From Nodosilinea sp. E11 (lineage in GTDB: Bacteria; Cyanobacteriota; Cyanobacteriia; Phormidesmidales; Phormidesmidaceae), in NCBI RefSeq assembly GCF_032813545.1, contig NZ_CP136520.1, forward strand, positions 552,001-616,000: 64,000 bases of DNA, written 5' to 3'. The first letter of the stretch is position 1. Each line of letters opens with the position of its first letter. The notes under the pieces were generated by a model. The model had not been told where the DNA came from and did no database searches. It worked only from the letters and a program-made list of their open reading frames with translations. Shown here in pieces: positions 16,835-25,772 of the stretch. Position numbers and translations under genes: made by a program.

Positions 16835-17557
16835 ATGGGCATCGAGATCTGGCTGATGAGTCTGGGGGTGGTGGCGATCGCCGGTTTTACCCGAGGCTTC
16901 TCAGGCTTTGGCTCAGGGCTAATTCTCGCTCCAGCCCTGAGTTTGCTGTTCCACCCGCAGCTGGTAGTGGCCACCGTGCTCCTGATCGAAATGACGGCTG
17001 GGGCTGGGTTAGTCCCCGGCGCTGTGCAAACGACCAAGTGGCGGCAGGTCTTGCCGTTGGTGCTCAGCGCCATAGTGATGGTGCCGGTGGGAGCGCACTT
17101 TCTGGCGCTGCTAGAGCCAACCCTGCTGCGCCGCATCATCGGCGGGCTGATTTTGGGCTTTGTGCTGCTGTTGTTGAGCGGCAAAAGCCGCTACACCCAT
17201 CCCCACCTGGCCTTGACCTCGGGGGTTGGTGCCCTGAGTGGTTTTTTGACGGGGTTGGCGGGCATCGGCGGCCCTCCCATCGTGCTCTACCAGATGTCTA
17301 GCAGCAACCTGGCTGCCGCTAACCGGGCTAACTTTATCGTATTTTTTGCCCTCATCCAGCTGATTGCTCTGGGATCTTACTGGGCCAGCGGCCTGATCTC
17401 GGTAGCGGTCGGGGGCCTATTTATCCGCTTGTTGCCGGCATTTTTTCTAGGGCAAATGCTGGGGCAGCTGTGCTTCAAACGGGTTAATGAAGCGCTCTTT
17501 CGCCGCTTTGTCATGGGGCTATTGCTGACGGTGGCAGTACTGGCGCTGGTGGCCTGA
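16835..17557 (+). CDS. TauE/SafE-family membrane exporter
   Basis: A hydrophobic 240-residue protein with about seven to eight membrane helices and the two family half-motifs: GFSGFGSGLILAP (near 19) and the GFLTGLAGIGGPPIVLY segment (near 140-156). TauE/SafE proteins are proposed exporters of sulfite or sulfonates such as sulfoacetate. The ATG at 16835 is preferred over 16808 because AGGAGA stands 7 bases before it. It is followed 26 bases later by a YeiH gene, and both sit next to the sulfur-type importer and flavoprotein, which supports a role in removing sulfite or a related anion. Confidence 0.88.
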   Translation: MGIEIWLMSLGVVAIAGFTRGFSGFGSGLILAPALSLLFHPQLVVATVLLIEMTAGAGLVPGAVQTTKWRQVLPLVLSAIVMVPVGAHFLALLEPTLLRRIIGGLILGFVLLLLSGKSRYTHPHLALTSGVGALSGFLTGLAGIGGPPIVLYQMSSSNLAAANRANFIVFFALIQLIALGSYWASGLISVAVGGLFIRLLPAFFLGQMLGQLCFKRVNEALFRRFVMGLLLTVAVLALVA

Positions 17558-17583
17558 GAACAACTTACAACCGGTTTTTAATC

Positions 17584-18636
17584 ATGAAACTATCGTCTAA
17601 GTCTGACCCAGGGGTGTCTGCCCTTGGCCCTGTTTCTAGTGGCTGGAAAACCCAGGGGATTTCGGTTTTGCCTGGGCTATTGCTGACGACCCTGATTGCG
17701 GCGATCGCCCTAGGGTTAGATCGACTGAGCAGCCTGCATACCCTCAACCCGCTGCTGATTGCCGTGCTGCTGGGCATGGGCTGGCGACAGTGGGGCGTGG
17801 TGCCTGCCGCCTATCGCACCGGCATCAAGTTTGCGATGAAGCGGGTGCTGCGGCTGGCGGTGATTTTGCTGGGCCTGCGGCTGAGCCTGGCGGAGGTGAT
17901 GGCCGTCGGTCCCTGGGGGTTGGGCCTAGTCACCCTTGGCACCGTCAGCACCTTTTATCTGACCTGCTGGCTGGGTAAGCGGCTGGGCGTTAACCCCCGC
18001 CTAGCTCAGCTGATTGCCGCAGGTACCTCAATTTGCGGCGCGTCAGCAGTGGTAGCAACCAACCCGGTGATCGAGGGTTCTGAAGAAGATATGACCTATG
18101 CGATCGCCACCATTACCGGCTTTGGCACCCTGGCTATGCTCACCTATCCGCTGGTGGGCAGCCTATTGCAGCTTAGCCCCTCGGCCTTTGGCCTTTGGTG
18201 TGGAGCCTCAGTACATGAGGTAGCGCAGGTGATCGCTACCGCTTTTCAAAACGGCGACCTCAGCGGTGAGGTCGCCACCATCACCAAGCTCTCTCGCGTG
18301 CTGCTGATCGTACCGATTATTCTCAGCCTCGGCTGGCAGGCCCAGCGCCCTGACCATGGCAGTCAGCCTGCCCGCCCGCTGCCCATTCCCTGGTTTGTGC
18401 TGTTCTTTTGCCTGTTGGTCGGGGTCAACAGTTTGGGGCTAGTGGCGGCCCCCATCAAGGCCGTCGTCCTCAGCGGCAACCAAGTGTTGCTCTGTATGGC
18501 GATGGTGGCCATGGGGCTAGAAACAAAGCTGTCTAATCTGACTCAGCTTGGCCTCAGGCCAGTTTACTTAGCTGGGCTTTCGTGGTTGTTTTTGGCGGGA
18601 ATTAGCCTGGCCATGATCTATTTGAGTCAGATTTAG
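17584..18636 (+). CDS. YeiH-family (UPF0324) putative sulfate/sulfite exporter
   Basis: A 350-residue membrane protein with ten or so helices. Family landmarks are LNPLLIAVLLGMGW (near 58), the GTSICGASAVVATNPVI segment (near 148), the GASVHEVAQVIATAF segment (near 212) and the C-terminal AMGLETKLSNL. YeiH proteins are annotated as putative sulfate exporters; biochemical proof is limited. It directly follows the TauE/SafE gene, so the two are probably cotranscribed as an export module. Confidence 0.9.
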   Translation: MKLSSKSDPGVSALGPVSSGWKTQGISVLPGLLLTTLIAAIALGLDRLSSLHTLNPLLIAVLLGMGWRQWGVVPAAYRTGIKFAMKRVLRLAVILLGLRLSLAEVMAVGPWGLGLVTLGTVSTFYLTCWLGKRLGVNPRLAQLIAAGTSICGASAVVATNPVIEGSEEDMTYAIATITGFGTLAMLTYPLVGSLLQLSPSAFGLWCGASVHEVAQVIATAFQNGDLSGEVATITKLSRVLLIVPIILSLGWQAQRPDHGSQPARPLPIPWFVLFFCLLVGVNSLGLVAAPIKAVVLSGNQVLLCMAMVAMGLETKLSNLTQLGLRPVYLAGLSWLFLAGISLAMIYLSQI

Positions 18637-18893
18637 TCGCTAGTGCCAGCCTTAAGTCTGAGTAACTGAAAAACCGGCAAACCCTTACAGGTTGGCAGGT
18701 TGAGAGGCTGCCTCTGCACTATTACGGGCGCTTGCCCGCCTAAACCTCTAACTAAGTTGCCTCTAGGTATGCCTTTAGACGAGAAGCAACTATAACCTTA
18801 GAGGGTCTCGCGAGAATGGCCTTTTTCGCTAATTTAATATCACAAAGCAACAGGGCAATCGCTCGCCTGCTGAAAATGTGGAGATGATAAAGT

Positions 18894-19163
18894 ATGAATA
18901 TTCTAGCTTGGATTGTATTAGGTCTAGTAGCTGGCGCAATTGCTAAAGCTATTTACCCCGGCCGCCAAAGCGGTGGTATCCTAGGTACTCTCATCCTAGG
19001 TGTAATTGGTGCATTTGTGGGAGGCAGCCTTTACAGCTTGTTTACCACAGGAACGTTAGCCCTCACGGCAACCGGTTTGAGCATTGGCGGTATTGTAATC
19101 GCCGTTTTGGGTGCAATCGTTGCCCTATTTATCTACTATGCAGCGACCAAGCGCACTGTCTAA
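18894..19163 (+). CDS. GlsB/YeaQ/YmgE-family small stress membrane protein
   Basis: An 89-residue protein with three hydrophobic segments. The N-terminal ILAWIVLGLVAGAIAKAIYPG and the GGILGTLILGVIGAFVGG block identify the transglycosylase-associated (YeaQ/YmgE) family, linked in other bacteria to stress responses. GGAGATGA lies 8-15 bases before the ATG. Codons here are more A/T rich than in neighbours (for example GGT, GTA, TTA), which often marks highly or conditionally expressed small genes. Confidence 0.9.
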   Translation: MNILAWIVLGLVAGAIAKAIYPGRQSGGILGTLILGVIGAFVGGSLYSLFTTGTLALTATGLSIGGIVIAVLGAIVALFIYYAATKRTV

Positions 19164-19373
19164 TTAACAGCATTCGCTGACTGCTAAGTAGATAAGCATA
19201 GACCAACTGAAGTCCAGTCTTTGTTGCGGCCATCTGTCCGCATACTGTAGGATAAAACTTCGGTATACCATTTAGGGCATTGGTTCTCCCTACGCCAATT
19301 TAGGGCAGCTTGAAAGATAGTTGCCCTAAATTGCTTTTTGTCTACTTGCAGATAGTTTCTTATTATTGTATTC

Positions 19374-20729
19374 ATGAGGTTTCGTGTGAATGATCGACTA
19401 AACCAAGCTGAGGGTTTAAAACAAAATTTATATACTTTTGTGCTAGATGCTGAGGGCGATTTAGCCACAGCGTTAGAAAGCTACAGCGCTGACCAACTGA
19501 AGCACTGGTCCGAAACCAATTTACAAGGCATTAGCCGATCTGAGTTGGCGATCGATATGTTTTTGACCGAAGGTCAGGTCTACAACGAATCAGTACTAGA
19601 TATTTTTATAAAAAACCAACCTAATTTATCCTCCTCCGATCAATCTTTAGTTAAACGCTGGCAAGAGACCTTTAATGGTCTATTTAAGGTGCTCCAGGTA
19701 GCCGGCGATCGCTACGAGCTAATGAACTGGCTAACCGAGAAGTGCTACTGGGCCGAGCCGAATAGTTCCCAGTCAGCCAGCGATCTGGCGCGGCTTAGCC
19801 CAGGCGAGATCATTGTCACGCGTCTGCTGCCTATCGACAGCGACGCCTGGACGTTTTCAGGACCTTTGATGATGCTCGGCAAACTGGGAAAACCAAAGCT
19901 AGCAGTGGCCATTGGCAACTTCAAAAATTGGTTCCCCAACTATCTGTATGGCGATGCCCCAGAGCTGTTAGAAGAAGCCTGGCAATCGGTAGAGCGCTAC
20001 CACCATGATTTTGTTGAGTTTTTCGGGGGAGACGAAATTACTCTGTCAGGATACGAACTAAACAAAAAACTGAAAGAATACCAAGACATTACCACCGAGC
20101 GTCGCTTGGCAGAGGCCGGAATCGACAGTTCTAAATCTCTCAAAGAGTTGGCAGATCAGGCCGGTATCTCTGAAGAAGAGATGACTGAGTCGGTAGAATC
20201 GTTGGGAGAAGACGGACGAACCGTAGGCAAGCTGCTCAAGCATGACAAATCCTTAAAAATGGTCATGCCGCCGGTCAACTTGCCCGACGAACTGCGGCGG
20301 GCAGAAGCCGTGACGGTGTTTGTTCACCCCCGCTGGGGCCAAACGCTCTTAAAAGACTACACCCGCCTAGTCGAACTGTTTGAAGCGACCGATGAAGCGT
20401 CGCTGGCGAAGCAGGATAAGATCATCCAAAAATATCTCAAAGAAGATACGGTAAATGTCTATGTTTGGCACCGCTTTGCGGAAGAAAATGCTGATCCTTT
20501 GTTGGCCTCGTTAGGGCGATGCCTCGATCGCCCAGCGCTAACTGTAACTGACCTAGACGACGCTTTAGCCCAAGCCGGTAAACCGTTGCAGCCAACCCTG
20601 CCAGAAATTGCCAATGTGCCCATGCACTTGCATAATTTGTTTCAGGAAGCACTGCAAGAAGTGAACCAGAGTTCTTCAAAGAAAAAGTCAAAGGGTAAAA
20701 AGAAGCAAAAGACAGGCTTCGCCCTCTAG
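19374..20729 (+). CDS. Unknown 451-residue protein with lysine-rich tail
   Basis: I do not recognise a characterised family. The protein is acidic and predicted mostly helical, without signal peptide or membrane segment, so probably cytoplasmic. Features: a Trp/Glu-rich middle (WLTEKCYWAEP, NFKNWFPNYLYG), a charged helical stretch near 225-300 (TTERRLAEAGIDSSKSLKEL, ISEEEMTESVESLGED), then VFVHPRWGQTLLKDYTRLVE, and a C-terminal tail of alternating Ser and Lys (SSSKKKSKGKKKQK) that could bind nucleic acid or acidic partners. The ATG used is the first in frame; the spacer upstream is AT-rich. A palindromic terminator separates it from the convergent glutathione reductase. Confidence 0.75.
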   Translation: MRFRVNDRLNQAEGLKQNLYTFVLDAEGDLATALESYSADQLKHWSETNLQGISRSELAIDMFLTEGQVYNESVLDIFIKNQPNLSSSDQSLVKRWQETFNGLFKVLQVAGDRYELMNWLTEKCYWAEPNSSQSASDLARLSPGEIIVTRLLPIDSDAWTFSGPLMMLGKLGKPKLAVAIGNFKNWFPNYLYGDAPELLEEAWQSVERYHHDFVEFFGGDEITLSGYELNKKLKEYQDITTERRLAEAGIDSSKSLKELADQAGISEEEMTESVESLGEDGRTVGKLLKHDKSLKMVMPPVNLPDELRRAEAVTVFVHPRWGQTLLKDYTRLVELFEATDEASLAKQDKIIQKYLKEDTVNVYVWHRFAEENADPLLASLGRCLDRPALTVTDLDDALAQAGKPLQPTLPEIANVPMHLHNLFQEALQEVNQSSSKKKSKGKKKQKTGFAL

Positions 20730-20760
20730 TGGGTACTCTTTCTGGCCTTTGACAGGCTTA

Positions 20761-20784
20761 GCCGGTAGGTCGCGACCCACCGGC
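20761..20784. terminator. 24-base palindrome between convergent genes
   Basis: GCCGGTAGGTCG is followed directly by CGACCCACCGGC, with one A-C mismatch. Placed between the unknown gene (+) and gor (-), it could act on both transcripts. Confidence 0.5.
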
Positions 20785-20853
20785 CATAGTTCAGGAAGCT
20801 AGAGCTTATACCAAATCCAAATTACATACCCCCAATTCCCAAAAGGCCAAACC

Positions 20854-20880
20854 GTAGGAGCGCATGGCATGCGCCCTGCT
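20854..20880. repeat. GCGCATG-G-CATGCGC palindrome
   Basis: A GTAGG lead-in followed by a 15-base perfect palindrome with a single central base and a CCTGCT end. It has the general form of the other dispersed palindromes here but a different core. Confidence 0.6.
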
Positions 20881-20968
20881 AGCTCGGGGGTAACCAAAAA
20901 TGATGTTGGCTATGGCTATAGTTGAAAAAGACTATTTGAGATTAATCAATGGGGTTGCAATAGACTCT

Positions 20969-22309
20969 TTACACTAGACCAAACACCTCTTCTGCTGAAG
21001 TCGGGTGTAGGCCAATGGTGTCTGCCAGTTCTGCTGTAGTCAGCCCCCGCCGCAGCGCTGGAATAAAGCCCTGAATTATTTCTGAGGCGTTGTCACCCAC
21101 GATGTGCAGGCCCAAAATCTCTTGAGAGCGGGCATTGACCACCAGTTTAATCATCGCCTTGTGATCTTGGGGCGACAACTGGTAGCGCAGCGGCGTAAAC
21201 CGAGAACAGTGGACTTCAATGTCTAGGTCAGTATGGGCTCTAGCTTCGGCTTCGCTATAGCCAACGGTAGCGGCCTGGGGAGAGCAAAAAACGGCTGAGG
21301 GTACCCAGCGGTAGGAGACGGCCTGGGGCTGATCAGTGAATAGGGTTTTGGCGGCGGCAGCGCCTTCGGCCCTGGCGACGGGGGTCAGGGGCAGGCGATC
21401 GGTACAGTCGCCGATCGCAAAGATCGACGGCTGAGAGGTGCGGCTGTAGTCATCCACTGCGATCGCACCGTCCTCAACCTTGACCCCAGCAGCCTCTAGG
21501 TTTAAGCCTGTCATATTGGGCGATCGCCCCAGTGCCAGCAGCAGGGTGTCGGCCAGCAGGGTGTCTTCACACTTGCCGGAGAGGCTGACATGCAGGCCAC
21601 TTTGGTCGGGTTTAATCGATTCGAGGGCTGTTTCGGGCATGAGCCGAATGCCTTGATCGATCAGACTCTGGTGCAGGGTTTGACGAATATCGTGATCAAA
21701 GCCGGGCAGAATCAATTCGTTTTTGTCAATTAGCGTCACTTGGCAGCCCAGGGTGGCAAACACATCGCTAAACTCGGCCCCAATGTAGCCGCCGCCTACA
21801 ATGGTTAGCTGCTCGGGTAGAGTCTCTAGGCGAAACATGTCGCGGGACGTGAGGCCGCAGTCAATGCCCGGCAGGTCGGGTTTAACCGGTTCTGCGCCCG
21901 TAGCAATAATTACGTTGTCAGCCGTAACCGTGCGATCGCCCACCGTTAGCTGGTGGGGGTCAACAAACTGAGCTGAGCTGTGGAGCACCGTAACCCCCGC
22001 CTTAGCCAGCTTTGACTGATAAGACTGTCGTAGCTCAGCCAGTTGTTGATCGATGGCAGTTCTCAGGGCAAGCCAGTCAAACTGGCCACTGGGGTTAACC
22101 CAACCATAGCTTTTTGCCAGACACTGCTGCCGGGCAAAGTCGGCGGCAAACACCATAAATTTTTTAGGGATGCAGCCCCGATTGACACAGGTGCCCCCCA
22201 AGTAGTTCGGGTCTGCGATCGCCACCCGCGTCCCATACCTGGCCGCCGCTTGAGCCGCCGCCAAACCCGCCGACCCGGCTCCAATCACCAACAGATCATA
22301 ATCAAACAT
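20969..22309 (-). CDS. gor: Glutathione-disulfide reductase
   Basis: Of 446 residues, the N-terminal FAD site is LLVIGAGSAGLAAAQ (6-20), the redox disulfide is Cys41/Cys46 in GGTCVNRGCIPKK, the NAD(P) site is IVGGGYIGAEF (near 168-178), and the C-terminal catalytic dyad is His435/Glu440 in HPTSAEE. The N-terminal FDYDLLVIGAGSAG and the interface residues are those of glutathione reductase rather than dihydrolipoamide or mercuric reductase. It reduces GSSG to GSH with NAD(P)H in the cytoplasm. A DUF2945 gene ends three bases before its start, and a glutamate-cysteine ligase gene lies 1.8 kb away, forming a glutathione neighbourhood. Confidence 0.92.
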   Translation of the reverse strand: MFDYDLLVIGAGSAGLAAAQAAARYGTRVAIADPNYLGGTCVNRGCIPKKFMVFAADFARQQCLAKSYGWVNPSGQFDWLALRTAIDQQLAELRQSYQSKLAKAGVTVLHSSAQFVDPHQLTVGDRTVTADNVIIATGAEPVKPDLPGIDCGLTSRDMFRLETLPEQLTIVGGGYIGAEFSDVFATLGCQVTLIDKNELILPGFDHDIRQTLHQSLIDQGIRLMPETALESIKPDQSGLHVSLSGKCEDTLLADTLLLALGRSPNMTGLNLEAAGVKVEDGAIAVDDYSRTSQPSIFAIGDCTDRLPLTPVARAEGAAAAKTLFTDQPQAVSYRWVPSAVFCSPQAATVGYSEAEARAHTDLDIEVHCSRFTPLRYQLSPQDHKAMIKLVVNARSQEILGLHIVGDNASEIIQGFIPALRRGLTTAELADTIGLHPTSAEEVFGLV

Positions 22310-22312
22310 GGA

Positions 22313-22525
22313 TCAATCTACTTTCTCTAAACTCTCTGGGGGCTGGGTGATTTCTGTGCCAAGGGGGTCGGTTTTGATTAAATAGCAGGGAGACTGTGCC
22401 GATGCCACAACAGTCTGACCACCCACATAGGTATCTGTGGTGAGTTCGCGTTGCACGATGCCGGTAGCTTGGCCATTAGCGGTATACCAACAAACCCGAT
22501 CCCCCGGCCGAAGAATTTGAGCCAT
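22313..22525 (-). CDS. DUF2945 (hypervirulence-associated Tudor-like) small protein
   Basis: A 70-residue beta-rich protein: GDRVCWYTANGQATGIVQREL, TVVASAQSPCYLIKTD. This matches the DUF2945 pattern (GDxVxWxSxxGxxxGxVxxx...HTVxASxxxPQYxVKSD). Function is unknown. Only three bases separate it from gor, so the two are almost certainly one transcript with the DUF2945 gene first. Confidence 0.82.
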   Translation of the reverse strand: MAQILRPGDRVCWYTANGQATGIVQRELTTDTYVGGQTVVASAQSPCYLIKTDPLGTEITQPPESLEKVD

Positions 22526-22669
22526 AGGAGCCTCTTTATCAACAACATAAACGTCCAGTGCCCCTTTTTTAGCTTAGAGGCAAGACCTAGCCTTACCGAT
22601 CTGCCATTGGGCATAACCCCCCATTTCAACGGTCATAAGCGGGGAGATAGGCTGTTTTCCAACAAGCTG

Positions 22670-23746
22670 TTATTTTGCATGGGTCTTGAGATTGGCAAAG
22701 CTCTTAACCAGCGACACCGGCAGGGCGGCTGATCGGTGCACCTGTTTTTGCAGGTGAGTGACCTGGTATTTGTGAGTCGTCAGTGGCGTTTCATCGCCAC
22801 AAGAGCCAAAGACAGTGCAGCTCAAATCGGGGTCAAGTTGAATCAGGGCCTGCCAATGGCAGGTCTCTCCCCAGGTAAAACTGACCTGCCATGGGGAAAG
22901 GTCTGAGGCGTTAGACAACGAATCGACCGTCGCGCCTGCAACCGCGAGGGTATAATCCACCGGCTGCTCTAGCCAGGACCACCCCTGCTGCTGCCACAGC
23001 AACCGCTCTAGGATCTGGACTGGCTCTGGCAGCAGCGCCCAGCCGCGATAGATGCGAGACAGCAGTGCCAGAGAGCCCTGGCGCAGCAGGAGCGATCGGC
23101 AATCGCCTAGGGTGAGGGCACCGTAGTAGCGCCCCTCAGGAAAATCGATCAGGGTGGGGGCAAACCGGTGGCCACCGATGTGGCTGACTTGCCAAAGGTG
23201 AATACCGTGGTTTGGCAACCGCTGAAGCTGGTGAAATTCGTTGACGAGGGCTGAGGTCTGGCGGTAGAGCGGGTAGCCGTAGCGACCACAGCAGCGATCG
23301 CGCCGCCCGTGAGTACAGATAAACAGGTGCCGCCCCAGCAGGGGACGAGCCATTTGGGGCCATGTACCCTGGGACCGGGCGGTGAAATAGTCTGCTATAG
23401 CCGCCGTCAGCCGATCGGGGCTCACCCCTTCCATCTGCATGGCTTGATAAGTCTGCAAATTGCGCTCAGGGGCTTCAAAAAACAGAAGACGACGCGGTTG
23501 CTGGCACCGGACCTGGGCAGAGGGCGGCACAGGTTGACCGGTGAATAAGAGAAACCGGGTACCGGGCCACTGCTTAGCCCACCGCTTCATTTGAGCCGCC
23601 AGATCGGCGGGCAGACCGCAAGACTGGTCCATCACCTCAGCCCAGGGGTGAGGGCACTCAATCAGCACAAACCGGCGGGTGAGCGGCGCGGTTCCAATCA
23701 ACGACTCACCCTGTTGCTGGGCAAAAACAGCGCAGGAGCTGACCAT
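22670..23746 (-). CDS. Sucrase/ferredoxin-like family protein (thioredoxin-fold Fe-S)
   Basis: The 358-residue protein carries the Suc_Fer-like signature: an N-terminal RFVLIECPHPWA block, then CTHGRRDRCCGRYG (near 158-171) and HIGGHRFAPTLIDFPEGRYYG (near 198-218). These motifs resemble thioredoxin-like [2Fe-2S] ferredoxins in which Cys and His hold the cluster. No signal peptide is seen, so it is probably cytoplasmic. Role is undetermined; redox or metal homeostasis is likely for the family. A Fur-box-like sequence lies about 37 bases upstream of the start. It is divergent from the glutamate-cysteine ligase gene. Confidence 0.85.
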   Translation of the reverse strand: MVSSCAVFAQQQGESLIGTAPLTRRFVLIECPHPWAEVMDQSCGLPADLAAQMKRWAKQWPGTRFLLFTGQPVPPSAQVRCQQPRRLLFFEAPERNLQTYQAMQMEGVSPDRLTAAIADYFTARSQGTWPQMARPLLGRHLFICTHGRRDRCCGRYGYPLYRQTSALVNEFHQLQRLPNHGIHLWQVSHIGGHRFAPTLIDFPEGRYYGALTLGDCRSLLLRQGSLALLSRIYRGWALLPEPVQILERLLWQQQGWSWLEQPVDYTLAVAGATVDSLSNASDLSPWQVSFTWGETCHWQALIQLDPDLSCTVFGSCGDETPLTTHKYQVTHLQKQVHRSAALPVSLVKSFANLKTHAK

Positions 23747-24084
23747 GGCAATGGCACACCGTATATATTCAACAGAATTTAATGATATCTATTCTCAATA
23801 ATATAACCAATTTCCAGCTCCTGTCACCCGCTATAGGAAAGATTTGGAAGGTCAAATGAATCCTCTTAACCGGTAAAAACTGCGCTTAACCAACCTTTAG
23901 GGCTAACTAAAGCAGTTTTCCAGCGACCAATGAGCTGACTTCAAGCTGACTATAGATGCTATAGATAGACGCAAGGCCTTTATCCTTGATAGGAATTGAT
24001 CTTTATTGATACAGTACCGTAGCCCGCAGGAAGGTCTGTATTCCTGGTCTATCCATCACCGTGCATCTTCTTGGAGTCTCGCCC
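23747..24084. promoter_or_regulatory. Divergent promoter spacer, sucrase/ferredoxin-like gene and gshA
   Basis: No gene is seen in 338 bases. It is AT-rich near the minus-strand gene (23760-23820), where a Fur-box-like dyad lies at 23783-23797. A GGAG at 24072-24075 serves the plus-strand gene. Confidence 0.5.
23783..23797. promoter_or_regulatory. Fur-box-like sequence TGATATCTATTCTCA
   Basis: It matches 11 of 14 defined positions of the 7-1-7 consensus TGATAAT-N-ATTATCA. It lies just upstream of the minus-strand sucrase/ferredoxin-like gene. Chance matches in AT-rich DNA are common. Confidence 0.3.
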
Positions 24085-25245
24085 ATGACCTTTCAGTTTG
24101 GAATTGAGCATGAAGTAGCCTTTCTCAAGGCCGACGAGTCCTTTGCCGATTTTTCCAACACAACCTTTGCCGATTGGGACGCCATTATCCAAACGCTGCC
24201 CCACTATCCCAACGACCATCTCAGCCTCCGCAGCGGCGACCTCGGAATTCGCAGCAAGCGCTGGTATGTTGAGGGGTTTGAGCGATTTTCGCCCCAAGGC
24301 GAGTTTTTAGACTGTATTCCCAAAGGCATTGAGATTCGCACGACTCTGCAAGGGAGTATCGCCGGAGCCGTGGCCGAATTAGAGGCAAATTTTGATCATC
24401 TGTGCCGGGCAGCCCAACCCCAGGGGTTGAAGCCCATTTTGACCAGTTTTAATCCTCAGCACAGCGTCTATTTGCCCCAGCCGCCGCTCAATGCTTACGA
24501 ACAAACTCTGCTCAATCGCTCACCCGAAGAACAGACCGAAGTACTCGCTATGGTGACCTACGGACCTGACCTCAATCTCTCGGGGTGGCATCTGTCGATC
24601 CCAGCGCTGATTGAGCTGGGTCAAAAGCTGACATACTACAGCCCTTTCATCGTTCCCTTCAGCTTCAGCGCTCCGGTAGCGGAGGGCCAGTTGTGGGCTG
24701 GGTTGTCGCGGCGCACCTACGAGCGCACGGGGGCGCGCCCTGCGGTATTGGTGTTTGTCGACCCAGCAACACCGGCCAACCAGCTACCGCCCCCGACCCG
24801 GCCCTCGCTGATCAAGCCAGCCCGCACGGCCACAGAGATCGGTCGAATTGAATTTAAAGCCTTTGATAGCTGCGGTGATTTTGCCCTCTATGGCACCCTG
24901 CTTACCCTGCTGAAGGGGCTGATTCTAGATCAAACCTTACCGGGACGCGCCTGGATACCCGATCGCACCCTCCATCAACAGGCGGCGCTCCACGGATTTG
25001 CCCACCCTACTATCGCTGCCGGAGCCGAGCAGGTCTTAGCCGCGATCGCCCCGGTGCTGGAGGCTTCAGAGCAGGCTGCCCTGGCCCAACTCCGCCAGAT
25101 GTACGATCAGCAAGACTGCACCGCTACCAGGGTTAAGCAAGCCGTGGCGGCTGGCGCTGACTGGCGATTGGCCATGCAACGTCAGTATCGACCCTTACGG
25201 GTTAGCGCCAGCGCCGCTCCCTATCCCCAACTCAGGGTAGGTTAG
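24085..25245 (+). CDS. gshA: Glutamate-cysteine ligase, cyanobacterial type
   Basis: The 386-residue protein matches the cyanobacterial family of gamma-glutamylcysteine synthetases, which is short and distinct from the E. coli enzyme. Landmarks are the N-terminal FGIEHEVAFL (the substrate-binding GIExE-type motif), FADFSNTTF, LGIRSKRWYVEGFERF, PKGIEIRTTL and RIEFKAFDSCGD. It makes gamma-glutamylcysteine from Glu and Cys with ATP, the first step to glutathione. ATG 24085 is chosen over the GTG at 24061 because GGAG stands 9 bases before it and the family begins with this sequence. Glutathione reductase is nearby on the other strand. Confidence 0.85.
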   Translation: MTFQFGIEHEVAFLKADESFADFSNTTFADWDAIIQTLPHYPNDHLSLRSGDLGIRSKRWYVEGFERFSPQGEFLDCIPKGIEIRTTLQGSIAGAVAELEANFDHLCRAAQPQGLKPILTSFNPQHSVYLPQPPLNAYEQTLLNRSPEEQTEVLAMVTYGPDLNLSGWHLSIPALIELGQKLTYYSPFIVPFSFSAPVAEGQLWAGLSRRTYERTGARPAVLVFVDPATPANQLPPPTRPSLIKPARTATEIGRIEFKAFDSCGDFALYGTLLTLLKGLILDQTLPGRAWIPDRTLHQQAALHGFAHPTIAAGAEQVLAAIAPVLEASEQAALAQLRQMYDQQDCTATRVKQAVAAGADWRLAMQRQYRPLRVSASAAPYPQLRVG

Positions 25246-25300
25246 GTAGGGCGTCATCCAGACGTTACAAATTAGCCCTCCTACCCAGTTGAGCCACTGT

Positions 25301-25723
25301 ATGCAACAGGTCTACCACTACGAGTTTGTTGTGCCAAGTGAGGTGGTCGATGGCAACGGCCACGTCAACAACGTCGCCTACGTGCAGTGGATGCAGGATG
25401 TCGCCATTGCCCACGCTACCAGCGTCGGCTGCACTGCCGAAACCCAGGCGCTGGGGGCCACCTGGGTGGCGCGATCGCATCAAATCACCTATCTGCGCCC
25501 GGCCTTTGCGGGCGATCGCATTCGCCTGGCCACCTGGGTCTCTACCCTACGCAAAGCCCGCAGCACTCGTCACTACAAGTTTTTGCGCCTCAGCGACGAC
25601 ACCGTGCTGTCGACCGGCGCTACCGAGTGGGTGTTTGTCGATGCCATTACCCATCGCCCCCGCACCATTCCCGCTTCGGTTTCAGGCTGCTTTGACGTAG
25701 TAGCCGACCCAGAAAACGGCTAA
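25301..25723 (+). CDS. Hotdog-fold acyl-CoA thioesterase (4HBT family)
   Basis: The 140-residue protein is a single hotdog domain. The catalytic loop VVDGNGHVNNVAYVQWMQD (about 13-31) has the Asp-x3-His-x-Asn arrangement of 4-hydroxybenzoyl-CoA thioesterases, where Asp is the nucleophile or base. It hydrolyses an acyl-CoA or acyl-ACP thioester; the chain specificity is not visible. ATG 25301 is preferred to the TTG at 25289. It ends before a hairpin terminator shared with the convergent ssb operon. Confidence 0.85.
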   Translation: MQQVYHYEFVVPSEVVDGNGHVNNVAYVQWMQDVAIAHATSVGCTAETQALGATWVARSHQITYLRPAFAGDRIRLATWVSTLRKARSTRHYKFLRLSDDTVLSTGATEWVFVDAITHRPRTIPASVSGCFDVVADPENG

Positions 25724-25772
25724 GCGCCGCAGTATCTCGCCGGACCGACCCCACCCGTTTTAGCCAGGGCTA

